A stretch of DNA of 64,000 nt from Vibrio sp. VB16 (GTDB lineage: Bacteria > Pseudomonadota > Gammaproteobacteria > Enterobacterales > Vibrionaceae). Position 1 is the first letter of the stretch. Every line of letters begins with the position of its first letter. Under the pieces are notes generated by a model, which saw nothing but the letters and a program-made list of their open reading frames with translations, had not been told where the DNA came from and did not search any database. Positions 46,662 through 55,943 of the stretch are shown in pieces. A program made the translations under genes and the position numbers. The stretch covers positions 248,001 to 312,000 of the forward strand of contig NZ_CP087591.1 in assembly GCF_015594925.2 (NCBI RefSeq). The letters are read 5' to 3'.

Positions 46662-47531
46662 TTAAGCGTGATTGTTCTCGGAGAAAAACTTAGACAAATT
46701 TCTGAACTCCGTTGGCGAGATATTCGTGTGTTTTTTAAAAAATTTGGCTAAATTCGTTGGTTCATTAAACCCAAGACTAAATGCAATGTCAGAGATAGGG
46801 GTAGCGGTGTAACCAATCAATCGTTTTGCTTCAAGTACCAATCGAGCATCGATAACCTGCTTAGCTGACGCGCCTTTCACCTTTTGACAGACTGAATTGA
46901 GCCGTTTAACCGACATCCGCACATCGTCTGTGTAGTCACTTACATTGTGTCGATGATTAAAACCTTTCTCTACCGAGTCACTGAATATTTGGAACGACCC
47001 AAACTCTTTACTGCAACACATCGCTTGTTGACAGTAGTTATGCCTAAAAAATATTTTATAAAGAATACTTTGTAGCAGGTTTCTTTGTAGTCTGGCACTC
47101 ACTAGGTCTTGACGGGCCTGACACTCTTCGTACAACATACTGAACTCGCGCCCTACCAAATCCAACACATCATTCATGTTATCAACACTTCTGATCGCTT
47201 TCGTAATCGCGAAGTTTACTGATAAATTATCAACGGGAAAGACTTCCGAATCCTGGAAAGTGACAACATACCCATCCCACTGAAAAAGGGAATCAAAATA
47301 ATGAACCTGATGAGGGCTTAACACCAATAACGTACCCGGTCGACAATGGAAGAGTTTGTTATCAATATAATGGTAGCCATTGCCTTCTGTTATCAAAATT
47401 AACGCGTAAAACTCGACTCGATGAGGTTTCACCAACTCGTCCTTACCTCTACGAAAAATAAGGTTCTTTATGCTACCAACACTAATACCCATCAAGTAGC
47501 TATCGTTATCAAAGCAAATGTTTTCAATCAT
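46662..47531 (-). CDS. AraC-family transcriptional regulator
   Basis: 289 aa. A cupin-like N-terminal sensing half (YHYIDNKLFHCRPGTLLVLSPH) and a C-terminal double HTH of the AraC/XylS family (ISDIAFSLGFNEPTNLAKFF and KKHTNISPTEFR). It lies directly downstream of rdhB on the same strand, after a terminator and about 200 bp of potential promoter. Guilt by position suggests it senses a haloaromatic or other inducer of the rdh operon, but no direct evidence is in the sequence. Two Cys (QQAMCCS) might make it redox-sensitive. Confidence 0.88.
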   Translation of the reverse strand: MIENICFDNDSYLMGISVGSIKNLIFRRGKDELVKPHRVEFYALILITEGNGYHYIDNKLFHCRPGTLLVLSPHQVHYFDSLFQWDGYVVTFQDSEVFPVDNLSVNFAITKAIRSVDNMNDVLDLVGREFSMLYEECQARQDLVSARLQRNLLQSILYKIFFRHNYCQQAMCCSKEFGSFQIFSDSVEKGFNHRHNVSDYTDDVRMSVKRLNSVCQKVKGASAKQVIDARLVLEAKRLIGYTATPISDIAFSLGFNEPTNLAKFFKKHTNISPTEFRNLSKFFSENNHA

Positions 47532-47697
47532 ACTAGATTTCTATCTATGGTTAGCTCATCTATCTGGGTTTATAGGATAGCCAATTCAGACGTTGGCTAA
47601 AGGTCTATTTAGACCCTTGAAGGATACATTTCTGCCTTTGGTAATGACCTTGATTTTAATCAGGTTATTGAACTATTTTTAGAATAGAGAGGAAGGA

Positions 47698-47735
47698 AAA
47701 AGGGAAACCTTCCACAAGTTACATGCGGAAGGTTT
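47698..47735 (-). terminator. Rho-independent terminator of the rdh operon
   Basis: On the minus strand AAACCTTCC (47735-47727) pairs with GGAAGGTTT (47713-47705), then CCC and TTTTTCC. It is located 10 bp after the rdhB stop, so the AraC gene needs its own promoter. Confidence 0.85.
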
Positions 47736-47744
47736 AGTATGACG

Positions 47745-48062
47745 TTAAGCTGTCAGTTTTGCTTTTTCACTCAAAACTAAGAGAATCTTCAGCAAAATCG
47801 CGCCCCCAATGATAATTGCCGTCCCGACGAAACCAAGGAAATACCAACCAGCATCGCCTTCATTCTCACCAAGCAGCGTAAAGGCACCTGCGATGGTAAG
47901 GATAAGAGAAAACCACCAACCCATGACTAGTGTCCATTTCCAGCCATTCATACTAAGGCCGTAATCTTGCGCCCATAGCTTAGCTGACTGATAGATAAAC
48001 ACCTGCACGGCGCCAAGTACCATCCAAAAAATTGGATCTAAAATCGTTGATTGTGGAAACAT
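47745..48062 (-). CDS. rdhB: RdhB-like membrane anchor of reductive dehalogenase
   Basis: 105 aa with three membrane helices (about 11-27, 43-64, 72-97), the normal size and topology of RdhB proteins, which hold RdhA at the outside of the cytoplasmic membrane. The loop between helices 2 and 3 contains GENEG; the E-x-E there (ENE, residues 66-68) matches the motif described in RdhB anchors as a possible contact to RdhA. Overlaps the rdhA stop by one base (TAATG). The identity depends mainly on context, topology and this motif. Confidence 0.78.
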   Translation of the reverse strand: MFPQSTILDPIFWMVLGAVQVFIYQSAKLWAQDYGLSMNGWKWTLVMGWWFSLILTIAGAFTLLGENEGDAGWYFLGFVGTAIIIGGAILLKILLVLSEKAKLTA

Positions 48063-49699
48063 TAGAATCCCTCCCAGTTACCGTCATAATCCCAGTCTTT
48101 ATCAATGCCTTTGAAGAACTCTTCCGAACGCAACCATTCTGGAGGTTGGTGGTAGTTTGCTAATCGACCTCCATTATGTGGTGCGGCATAAGACTCTGCA
48201 TCGGGATAATAAAAAAAGTTGTGCTGCATCGCTAATAATGCTTTTCGTGTTAATCCTGTCGGGTCTCGGGGATCCGCTTCTTTAACCAAAGTGTGGATCC
48301 AGTTATTACGCCGCGTATACGGACAGACGGCAATACAGACCCGACACCCTTGTTGACCATTAGAAGGCAATGACGACCACATGCGATAACAGCTATCTTG
48401 GTTGAACTCGAAGATCTTGTAGCCCCGTTGTATTGTATCGGGTTCGTCCGCTAAACTAATGGACCCACTTGGACAAGATGTCGCACAGATTTTACATTCA
48501 TTACAGAAGTCTCGAACACCGATATCAATAGGCTTATCATGCTCAAATTCTAGGTCCGTGACCACACATGCTAGACGAATATTGGGCCCCACTTCTGGCG
48601 TTATCAAGCAACCGTTTCGAGCCGACTCTCCAAGCCCGGCTTTTATGGCTAGCGGCGGCAACGTCATTTCATAGTCCCCACCCGGAACCATGGCTCGCCC
48701 TGCCCAACCTAGACGATTTAAGAATACCTCTAATTTACCGGCGGCAAAACGCACTTCACTATAGGCTTCATAAGACGTACCGTAACCCGGTGCCGCGTAC
48801 ATGCCATCCCAACTCATTGGGACGCCAAGAATGATGACCGACTTCCAATGATCCGGGATTTTGTCGCCCCAGTTTTCGCCATCATTTTCAACACCACGCA
48901 TGATATTTTTAAAGATGAAATCCGGATCAATGGCGGTGATACCAACGAAGCTACATCCCATTTGATGAGCCACCTTTTTAATCAATTTACTCGCATGAGC
49001 AGGTGTCTTAAATTCACGTTTTTTAATTATTGGTCGGTTTTCATTGACCTTATCTTCTTCACTCGTCAAACCCGAGCTTTTTAAACCAACACGACCTGCG
49101 GATGGGTCACCATATTGGTCATCATAGATGCTCTTAAAGTCAGCAACCGAAGGGTCACCATGAGGAGGAAGAGGCCAGTTGATCTCCACCCCATTTTGGC
49201 CATACATAGAGGCATTGTTAGCATGATCATAAGCATGGGCAATGACGAAGCGATCCATGTATTTATGTTGCATCTTTGCCGAGATAGCGCCCTGTTTAAA
49301 TGCTTCGACGATCTCTGGCCAGCGTGCAGGAAATTTACGGTAGTAATTGACAACACGCTCATCTGGGCAGCTTTGCCACCCACCAGCAGGATCCCAACCA
49401 CCTTGTATCGCACCACCGATCATGCCGAGGCGTTTGAACAAAAAGTCTTCCCTTTCTGGGCGTTGTTGTGTACCCACTTTAATCAATGTGGGCGCGATGT
49501 CGACCCGAAACGGTTCCCGGTCAAAGAACATGTCTTTTCCTGCTGCCGTTCTTCCCCAGCCTGTATCTTGATCTGGCTCTCGTCCTAACACAAAACCTGT
49601 CGCTGCTCCTACGCCGACGGTCGCCACCGCCGCGGTTGCGCCCCCCATCTTGAGGAAATCACGACGGCTTGGGTTCTCCGCTTTATCGTCTTTTTTCAT
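48062..49699 (-). CDS. rdhA: Reductive dehalogenase catalytic subunit, Tat-exported
   Basis: 545 aa corrinoid/iron-sulfur enzyme that removes halogen atoms from organohalides by reduction. The N-terminus has the twin-arginine signal SRRDFLKMGG plus a hydrophobic stretch, placing it in the periplasm. Two [4Fe-4S] motifs near the C-terminus: C399-x2-C402-x2-C405-x3-C409-P, and C437...C452-x2-C455-x3-C459-P with the widely spaced first Cys typical of RdhA. Preceding SYEAYSEVRFAAGKLEVFLNR (residues near 300-320) and GPNIRLACVVTDLEF lie in the corrinoid-binding fold. Length and Tat signal match respiratory-type enzymes rather than the cytoplasmic catabolic NpRdhA type. AAGGAAG precedes the ATG. 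The substrate is unknown; marine bromophenols are plausible. Confidence 0.9.
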   Translation of the reverse strand: MKKDDKAENPSRRDFLKMGGATAAVATVGVGAATGFVLGREPDQDTGWGRTAAGKDMFFDREPFRVDIAPTLIKVGTQQRPEREDFLFKRLGMIGGAIQGGWDPAGGWQSCPDERVVNYYRKFPARWPEIVEAFKQGAISAKMQHKYMDRFVIAHAYDHANNASMYGQNGVEINWPLPPHGDPSVADFKSIYDDQYGDPSAGRVGLKSSGLTSEEDKVNENRPIIKKREFKTPAHASKLIKKVAHQMGCSFVGITAIDPDFIFKNIMRGVENDGENWGDKIPDHWKSVIILGVPMSWDGMYAAPGYGTSYEAYSEVRFAAGKLEVFLNRLGWAGRAMVPGGDYEMTLPPLAIKAGLGESARNGCLITPEVGPNIRLACVVTDLEFEHDKPIDIGVRDFCNECKICATSCPSGSISLADEPDTIQRGYKIFEFNQDSCYRMWSSLPSNGQQGCRVCIAVCPYTRRNNWIHTLVKEADPRDPTGLTRKALLAMQHNFFYYPDAESYAAPHNGGRLANYHQPPEWLRSEEFFKGIDKDWDYDGNWEGF

Positions 49700-49735
49700 T
49701 TAACTGCTTCCTTAAAGTAAGGGTAAACCGATGGA

Positions 49736-50836
49736 TTACCCAATCACAATGGCCAAGTTCGTTCTGATTTCTGTATATTCGTTTGTGTATTGAACCCTCA
49801 GGTGGGGTGCGTTTGCTAATAGCTTGATATACGCGATCTCAGCTTCCTGCCAACGCTTAGCCTGATACAAAACAATAAATTTCGATTCGAGGGTTTGTGT
49901 ATCAAATGGTTCAAGAGACAGCAGCTCATCCATATCGACCAGAGCGTCATTCCAGTTTTCTAGCTGTATATTTGAATTTCCACGGATATAGCGTAGGTCA
50001 ATGGCTTTCGGGTAAGCCATCAGATAACGAGTAACCAGATCAACCGCTCTCTGATATTGTTTACGCTCATAACAAATCACGCACTCAAGTTCGTCCAACT
50101 CAAGAATGTTGTCACCGCATAACATGCGCGCTTTTTCAATATAGCTAGCGCTATCAACAAACCGTTTGGTTGCATTTAGACAGGCACACATCGTGAGATA
50201 ACCGCCTGGGTTGTTTTTATCTATTGTGATAACTTGTCTAGCGTATTCAATGGCAGGTTCAAACTGTTCAAGTTGGTAGTAGAGGTAGGCAAGGTTCAAT
50301 AAACTGCCTATATGTTTCGGGTCTTTTTCTAAGCTTTCCTTGTAAAAACCAGCTGCGCTTTTTGTATCCCCGCTGACACTGGAGCAGAACGCCAGATGAA
50401 AAAATGGTTCCGGTGATTCCGGGTTCTTTTCGCAGGCATTCATAAAGCATTGCTTAGCTTGATCAAGAATGCCGATCTGCATCAGAGCCCGGCCAAAGTT
50501 GATAAGATATTCGCTGCTTCCATCCATTTCTATCGGTTGCAATACCGTGAGCGCGAGTTCTGGTTGTTGATTACGCAGCAGAATTTCACTGGCGATCACT
50601 CTTATACCCATCGTCAGATTGGTTCTTGATCCATTGATATAAAAGCCTGTTACGCGTTTCTGAGCCTCTTGAATAAGCTGATTTTCATTATTATTTAATG
50701 TAGACACCATAAACTGCACTTCATTTTTCAATGAGTGTAGAGTCTCTTCAACCTTACGCTGCCACTCTTGTTTAGTGGCATCGATATCTAGAATGAGAAA
50801 CAGTTCTTCTACCCAACTCGCCTTATTGTGGTCCAT
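49736..50836 (-). CDS. TPR-repeat cytoplasmic protein, first gene of rdh operon
   Basis: 366 aa, all-helical, no signal peptide. Several tetratricopeptide repeats from about residue 95 to 300, recognisable from the patterns NFGRALMQIGILDQAKQCFM, HLAFCSSVSGDTKSAAGFYK, NLAYLYYQLEQFEPAIEYAR and ECVICYERKQYQRAVDLVTR. The first 80 residues are acidic and helical. It precedes rdhA by 36 bp, with an FNR-type box about 115 bp upstream of its start. A chaperone or assembly role for RdhA (holding the apo-protein until corrinoid and clusters are inserted before Tat export) is a hypothesis from context; TPR proteins are otherwise very general. Confidence 0.85.
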   Translation of the reverse strand: MDHNKASWVEELFLILDIDATKQEWQRKVEETLHSLKNEVQFMVSTLNNNENQLIQEAQKRVTGFYINGSRTNLTMGIRVIASEILLRNQQPELALTVLQPIEMDGSSEYLINFGRALMQIGILDQAKQCFMNACEKNPESPEPFFHLAFCSSVSGDTKSAAGFYKESLEKDPKHIGSLLNLAYLYYQLEQFEPAIEYARQVITIDKNNPGGYLTMCACLNATKRFVDSASYIEKARMLCGDNILELDELECVICYERKQYQRAVDLVTRYLMAYPKAIDLRYIRGNSNIQLENWNDALVDMDELLSLEPFDTQTLESKFIVLYQAKRWQEAEIAYIKLLANAPHLRVQYTNEYTEIRTNLAIVIG

Positions 50837-50945
50837 TCATTTTCTATCCCATATAACCTTATTATGAGTAGGGTATAGAATTAGGCTAAGGGCTAAAGGT
50901 AGAAATAGTAAGGTGGGGGATACAAATCAGCCGTTAGGGTTAACA

Positions 50946-50959
50946 TTGATAAATATCAA
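50946..50959. promoter_or_regulatory. Perfect FNR-type box upstream of rdh operon
   Basis: TTGATAAATATCAA matches the FNR consensus TTGATNNNNATCAA with no mismatch. Its centre is about 116 bp before the TPR start and about 30 bp before a -10-like TTGTAT on the minus strand (50925-50920), close to class II activator spacing. It overlaps the last codon of cobC. Predicts induction without oxygen. Confidence 0.75.
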
Positions 50960-51519
50960 TTTATCTCGACGAGCGCATCTATAATAACAGGCAACCCATT
51001 GGCCTCAATACCGCGACCGCTATGCCATGAGGGGCTCCCTTCTACAACATTAATAAAGGCTCGTATCCATTCGCCATGAGAAACAATGACAATATCTGAT
51101 TGAGAGGGATGCTTATCTAACTCTGACAGAAAGGAGCAAATACGCTGTTCAAAATCGGCTTCAGGTTCGAAACCGAACTCATTGCCTATTTTTTCTATAT
51201 AGCGTTGGTGATAGGCCTGCCACTGTTTGCGTAGTTGATGATCTTGGTTGACTACTTTGCCTTCAAGCACACCAAATTTACGCTCGCGCAAGCGAGAATC
51301 CTGCGTAAACTCAATACCAATAAGATTCGCTATAATACGTGCTGACTCGCAAGCCCTCCCTAAGTCACTGGTGTACATAACAGGATAACGGAGCTTAGGG
51401 AGTTCTATTTGTTTAAGCTTGCTTATTGCGTCTTTGGTAAGATCGCTATTTCGGCAGCCTTGAATTCTTCTTTCCAAATTCCATTCTGTTTGCCCATGGC
51501 GGATCAATACAAACCTCAA
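50956..51519 (-). CDS. cobC: Alpha-ribazole phosphatase-like histidine phosphatase
   Basis: 187 aa of the phosphoglycerate mutase superfamily. Catalytic FVLIRHGQTEWNLERRIQG with the RHG motif, and a second His in IVIVSHGEWIRA. In cobamide operons it dephosphorylates alpha-ribazole-5'-P or adenosylcobalamin-5'-P in lower-ligand assembly. Overlaps cbiA by 4 bp (ATGA) and is the last cob gene in transcription order. Confidence 0.85.
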   Translation of the reverse strand: MRFVLIRHGQTEWNLERRIQGCRNSDLTKDAISKLKQIELPKLRYPVMYTSDLGRACESARIIANLIGIEFTQDSRLRERKFGVLEGKVVNQDHQLRKQWQAYHQRYIEKIGNEFGFEPEADFEQRICSFLSELDKHPSQSDIVIVSHGEWIRAFINVVEGSPSWHSGRGIEANGLPVIIDALVEIN

Positions 51520-52835
51520 TATTCATCTCCAAACAACTCACCTTTAAACATTTTTTCCACCAACGGAAGGTTATAAGGAAAGTACCAATGGATATAAGAA
51601 GCGATAACCTTTTTATGTCTCCAAACAGGGTCAAGTTTGCGACCACGCTGTGAAACAGGCATACATAACTGTGGTTCCTTCGATTCCGTTTTAGAATAAT
51701 GGAATGTATGGCCCCGCAACATCTGCTCTTTGGCTAACTCACCTTCAACCAAACCGAGGGCAGCCAACGACGATTGCATCTGCGAATCGGCATCCAGCAC
51801 ACCACACATTGATGCGGATTCCCCATCAATACCCGCCAACGTCTGGTTTAGATAAAGCATGCCACCACACTCTGCCACAATCGGCTTATCCGCCTCCACG
51901 TGGGCTCTAATCTGAGATTTCAGTTCGAGGTTTGATGATAATTCGTCAAGATATAACTCGGGATAACCGCCCGGCAGATAAAGCGAATCACACACAGGAA
52001 GAGACTCGCCATTGATAGGAGAAAAGAACGTAAGCGTGGCTCCAGATTCCTTTAGCAGATCGAGGTTCGCCTGATAGAGGAAGCTGAACGCCGTATCATA
52101 CGCAATAGCGATAGTCGTCCCTTCTAGGCACGGTTCGACTCGGATTGGGGCCGTAGATGTAAACTCTCCAGCCGGTGGCAGTGGTATTTTTCCAGTCTGA
52201 GCGATCAATTCTGCCGCAAGGTCTAATCGCTCATCAAGGTCTTCCAATTCCTGCGCCTGAACCAAACCCAAATGCCTTTCTGGTAATGTAAGTCCGCTAT
52301 TCTTGGGCAAATAACCACAAAATTCTAACGAATCTGGCAGCGACTCTTTGAGCATTTCGGCATGACCAGCAGAGCCAACTCGATTTGCAAAAACACCGAA
52401 CATCTGAATATCGTCACGAAAATGAGCTAAACCGTATGCAACGGCACCAAACGTCTGAGCCATTGCACCAGCATCAATAACCGCCATCACGGGGATACCA
52501 AGTGTCGCGGCAATATCAGCGCTAGAACATTGACCGTCAAACATCCCCATAACCCCTTCTATCAGAATTAAATCGGCATCTTTAGCGGCTTCCGTCACCA
52601 TTTGTTTACAGTGATCCTCACCACACATCCAAAAATCCAACTGGTACACCGGTTGACGAGAGGCAAACGAGAGGAAGTTCGGATCAATAAAATCAGGTCC
52701 GGTTTTAAATACCCTAACCTTCTTTCCTTGGTTGGTGAAATGGCGTGCTATGGCAGCAACAACAGTGGTTTTACCGCTGCCAGAGCTCGGCGCTGCAACA
52801 ACTAATGCGGGGCAACTTTCTTTAATGACATTCAT
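51516..52835 (-). CDS. cbiA: Cobyrinate a,c-diamide synthase
   Basis: 439 aa. ATP- and glutamine-dependent amidation of side chains a and c of cobyrinate. P-loop PSSGSGKTTVVAAIARHF, DFIDPNF with metal-binding residues, and the class I glutaminase Cys in KPIVAECGGMLYLN; the family start PALVVAAP is intact. It is 11 bp after cbiP and overlaps cobC. Normal length for CbiA. Confidence 0.94.
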   Translation of the reverse strand: MNVIKESCPALVVAAPSSGSGKTTVVAAIARHFTNQGKKVRVFKTGPDFIDPNFLSFASRQPVYQLDFWMCGEDHCKQMVTEAAKDADLILIEGVMGMFDGQCSSADIAATLGIPVMAVIDAGAMAQTFGAVAYGLAHFRDDIQMFGVFANRVGSAGHAEMLKESLPDSLEFCGYLPKNSGLTLPERHLGLVQAQELEDLDERLDLAAELIAQTGKIPLPPAGEFTSTAPIRVEPCLEGTTIAIAYDTAFSFLYQANLDLLKESGATLTFFSPINGESLPVCDSLYLPGGYPELYLDELSSNLELKSQIRAHVEADKPIVAECGGMLYLNQTLAGIDGESASMCGVLDADSQMQSSLAALGLVEGELAKEQMLRGHTFHYSKTESKEPQLCMPVSQRGRKLDPVWRHKKVIASYIHWYFPYNLPLVEKMFKGELFGDEY

Positions 52836-52846
52836 GATATTTATTC

Positions 52847-54313
52847 CTACAAATCCAGATCCGGCCAGAGTTTTTTTAGGTCAAGATGTTGCTCAATCGC
52901 ATCAGCAACACGGTTGATACCGTCTTCTCTCATCTGAGCGAAATCACACCCTTTAGCTTCTTCTAATCCGGCCCATCGAAGAATGGCACCACAGGCATCA
53001 GGTGACTCAAAGATACCGTGCAGATAACTGCCAAACACTTGGTCTTCGAATCCCATCGCACCATCTTTACCATCCTCGAGTGTTAGCGGTGCATCTTCGG
53101 TCACGCCCTTGGTCTCTCCCGCGTGGATTTCGTAGCCAAACACCTCAACGCTCTCTTGGCCCGGAAGGGTCAAACTTCCTTTGGTCTGCTTGAGTTGTTT
53201 GGTCTCTTTGAGCTCTGTTTCCAATGGCAGAAAACCTAAACCCTTGCTGTCTCCGCATTCGCCCTCAATCCCTAACGGATCCGATATTTTTTCGCCTAGC
53301 ATTTGGTATCCACCACAAACACCCATCACTTTCCCACCGAAGCGGAGGTGACGTTCAATCTGTTTGTCCCAACCTTGTTCTCGAAGATAGGCTAAATCAC
53401 TGCGGACACTCTTTGAGCCCGGAATAATAATCAAGTCAGCCGCAGGCAAAGGTTGATGTTTGCCAACAAAGACAAGGTCGACATTAGGATGCATTCGCAA
53501 TGGATCAAAATCGGTATGGTTACTGATACGTCGTAGGACAGGCACAACCACTTTTAACTGTGGTTCATCATTATTTAACTGGCTGACATCAATCGCGTCT
53601 TCAGCCTCTAACATCAATCCATGAAGATACGGCAATACCCCAATAACCGGTTTCCCGGTCTTTTCTTCCAGCCATTCCAAACCATTCACCAGAAGCGCAA
53701 TATCCCCCCTAAAACGATTGATAACAAAACCAACCACTCGGTTTTGTTCTGACTCACTTAGCAATGCCAACGTGCCATATAGGTGTGCAAATACACCACC
53801 ACGGTCAATATCTGCGACAATAATAACGGGAATATCGGCCTCTTCAGCAAAACCCATATTGGCAATATCGTGGTCGCGTAGGTTGATTTCAGCAGGGCTA
53901 CCTGCCCCTTCAATAACGACGGTTTGGAACACACTTTGCAACCGATCAAACGACTGCATAACATACGGCATCATCTTAGGCTTAAAGTTATGATAGCCCT
54001 TTGCATCCATATCCGTTAATACCTTGCCATGCACAATAATCTGCGCACCGGTATCGGAATTAGGCTTCAACAGTACGGGGTTCATATCGGTTGTGGGTTC
54101 TACGCGACATGCATAAGCCTGAACCGCTTGAGCACGCCCTATCTCACCGCCGTCTGCGGTAACCGCACTGTTTAATGCCATATTTTGAGGTTTAAATGGG
54201 GCTACATTGACCCCTTTTCTGGCCAACACTCGGCAAAGTCCAGCAACCAGAACGCTTTTACCCGCGTCAGAGGTGGTTCCCTGAACCATTAACGCTTTAG
54301 AGCAAGACTGCAT
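52847..54313 (-). CDS. cbiP: Cobyric acid synthase
   Basis: 488 aa (CobQ/CbiP). Amidates side chains b, d, e and g of adenosylcobyrinate a,c-diamide. N-terminal [21 protein letters not shown], family signature [28 protein letters not shown] and glutaminase [13 protein letters not shown]. The ATG at 54313 follows AGGAGAT at seven bases and gives the usual start; a start at 54334 would add seven residues. Confidence 0.95.
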   Translation of the reverse strand: MQSCSKALMVQGTTSDAGKSVLVAGLCRVLARKGVNVAPFKPQNMALNSAVTADGGEIGRAQAVQAYACRVEPTTDMNPVLLKPNSDTGAQIIVHGKVLTDMDAKGYHNFKPKMMPYVMQSFDRLQSVFQTVVIEGAGSPAEINLRDHDIANMGFAEEADIPVIIVADIDRGGVFAHLYGTLALLSESEQNRVVGFVINRFRGDIALLVNGLEWLEEKTGKPVIGVLPYLHGLMLEAEDAIDVSQLNNDEPQLKVVVPVLRRISNHTDFDPLRMHPNVDLVFVGKHQPLPAADLIIIPGSKSVRSDLAYLREQGWDKQIERHLRFGGKVMGVCGGYQMLGEKISDPLGIEGECGDSKGLGFLPLETELKETKQLKQTKGSLTLPGQESVEVFGYEIHAGETKGVTEDAPLTLEDGKDGAMGFEDQVFGSYLHGIFESPDACGAILRWAGLEEAKGCDFAQMREDGINRVADAIEQHLDLKKLWPDLDL

Positions 54314-54354
54314 TTTTCTATCTCCTAGGGCCATTCTTTTTCCAGTAGGCTTAT

Positions 54355-55374
54355 CTAAACCTCAGTAAACCAATGTGCAACCGCATTATCCATACTTTCT
54401 ATTATTTCAGTCTGTGAGAGGCCGTGTTGTTCTGCAAAAACCAGACACGCTCCTAGACCACAGCCTTCAACGACATACCCTCTTTCGTACATCCGAATAG
54501 CGTCAAATTTTGACTGAAGAAAATCCACCTTTGGCGTGGTTAAACTGCACTCGTCCGGTAGCGCATTAGCGGCTATTTTCGAGTCGCGTGAATCAAGCAT
54601 CCAACGAGTCGTCGCAACAGAAACATTCTTTGATTTAGTCTTACCATTCATGGCAATAACAGGGGCAAAGACCATTGTGCCTCCTGCAAAGTTAAGGCCG
54701 TTCAAATCGGCATTAAGCAGAGCACAACACGCTCGCTGAGTCGGATCTGAACATTCCATATTATTGATATAGCCACTCACATCGTTGCCCATTAATGCAG
54801 ATTTATTCCATAAATCATCGACAGCTTGAGATTTTTTAATTAATTTTTCTGGGTCTTTAGTACTCCCCGAAAACCAGAGCGATTCGTCGAGCAAGCGTCG
54901 CAGCCAAAGCGTCGCAAATGTCGTACCACCTATTCCAGACTCCGCTATCAGATGTTCTTCCTTCTCAAGCGCTTGGCGACGAAGTTCCGGCACAAGAACC
55001 TGTTGAATTAGGGCCGACTCATCACCTGTTTGGCATGAATGAATGACCACGTCGTCCATGTTGCAGTCACTAAAATCTGGCACATTGTCCAAACCAAGCT
55101 GATAACAATGAAGACGTATTCTGAACCCTTTCTTTTGCAAAGCACTAAAAAGTCCATGGACCAATATCGCTGGAGTAACTGAACCATTACCCAACAAAGG
55201 AGAAGGCAAGTATTCACCATTTAAAAGGGTATTGGCTTTGCCACAAGCAATGAGCTCTGTATCTCTGGTTGGATGAAGCTGCATTAATCCTTCACCCGCA
55301 CCAGCATCACTGATTAGATGCAGGTTAGGAACGGGTGCAACAGAATTCAAGGTAATGTAATTCAACCAAGTCAT
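54355..55374 (-). CDS. CobT-like phosphoribosyltransferase of UPF0284/archaeal type
   Basis: 339 aa. The motif [20 protein letters not shown], the [10 protein letters not shown] segment and [11 protein letters not shown]...[13 protein letters not shown] parallel UPF0284/TIGR00303 proteins (archaeal-type CobT) rather than enterobacterial CobT, whose loop reads EMGIGNTT. Such enzymes activate the lower ligand base as its alpha-ribotide. The ATG at 55374 has AAAGGA eight bases upstream and directly follows the cobU stop; the longer frame to 55461 lies inside cobU. The base used, dimethylbenzimidazole or adenine, is unknown, and assignment is by motif only. Confidence 0.75.
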   Translation of the reverse strand: MTWLNYITLNSVAPVPNLHLISDAGAGEGLMQLHPTRDTELIACGKANTLLNGEYLPSPLLGNGSVTPAILVHGLFSALQKKGFRIRLHCYQLGLDNVPDFSDCNMDDVVIHSCQTGDESALIQQVLVPELRRQALEKEEHLIAESGIGGTTFATLWLRRLLDESLWFSGSTKDPEKLIKKSQAVDDLWNKSALMGNDVSGYINNMECSDPTQRACCALLNADLNGLNFAGGTMVFAPVIAMNGKTKSKNVSVATTRWMLDSRDSKIAANALPDECSLTTPKVDFLQSKFDAIRMYERGYVVEGCGLGACLVFAEQHGLSQTEIIESMDNAVAHWFTEV

Positions 55375-55376
55375 CG

Positions 55377-55943
55377 TTAATTTCCTTTCAGCGTTAATGG
55401 CAGTCCGGCGGTCACAAGGGTAACTTTTGGGATCTGCGCAGCAATGGCTTGATGAAGCCAACCTGCCTCATCAACAAATCGGCGATTCATCTCACCCATC
55501 GGAATAATACCGCAGCCTACCTCGTTACTGACCAGAATGACTTGCCCAGGTAAGGTCTTTAGCGTTTGAATAAATTCGGCTTTGATCTCTGCCCACTCTT
55601 TTGGTTGCTCACCAAACAGGCAATTACTCAACCAAAGCGTCAGGCAATCAACCAGTATACAGTTGCTATCATCGCTGTACTGCATTAGCGTTTCAGACAG
55701 GTCAAACGGCTCTTCAACAACCAGCCATTCAGACGGTCTTTGAATTTTGTGCATTTCTACCCGTTTCGCCATCTCTTGATCTCTGACTTCAGATGTCGCG
55801 ATATAAATGACTCTTTTTCCACAGGCTTTAGCCTTGTTTTCCGCATAACTACTTTTACCAGACCGTGCACCACCAAGTACCAGTTCAACATCGGCGGTTT
55901 CGTCAGCATCTATAGCATTTATGCCGGTTTCTAACTCACTCAT
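55377..55943 (-). CDS. cobU: Adenosylcobinamide kinase / GTP guanylyltransferase
   Basis: 188 aa bifunctional enzyme (CobU/CobP). P-loop LVLGGARSGKSSYAENKA, guanylation region HKIQRPSEWLVVEEP with the acceptor His, ILVDCLTLWLSNCL, and the strongly conserved VSNEVGCGIIPMGEMNRRF. The ATG at 55943 has AAGGAT eight bases upstream and overlaps the cobD stop by 8 bp. Activates cobinamide for nucleotide-loop attachment; the partner CobS is not in this window. Confidence 0.94.
   Translation of the reverse strand: MSELETGINAIDADETADVELVLGGARSGKSSYAENKAKACGKRVIYIATSEVRDQEMAKRVEMHKIQRPSEWLVVEEPFDLSETLMQYSDDSNCILVDCLTLWLSNCLFGEQPKEWAEIKAEFIQTLKTLPGQVILVSNEVGCGIIPMGEMNRRFVDEAGWLHQAIAAQIPKVTLVTAGLPLTLKGN

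Noticed and set aside
48459..49588. Several plus-strand open frames opposite rdhA.
   Set aside because: They are antisense shadows of a clearly coding, motif-rich gene and show no family features.
48062..49699. Epoxyqueuosine reductase (QueG) as alternative identity of the RdhA gene.
   Set aside because: QueG is cytoplasmic, lacks a Tat signal and has no membrane anchor partner. Here a Tat signal, the widely spaced second cluster motif and RdhB are all present.
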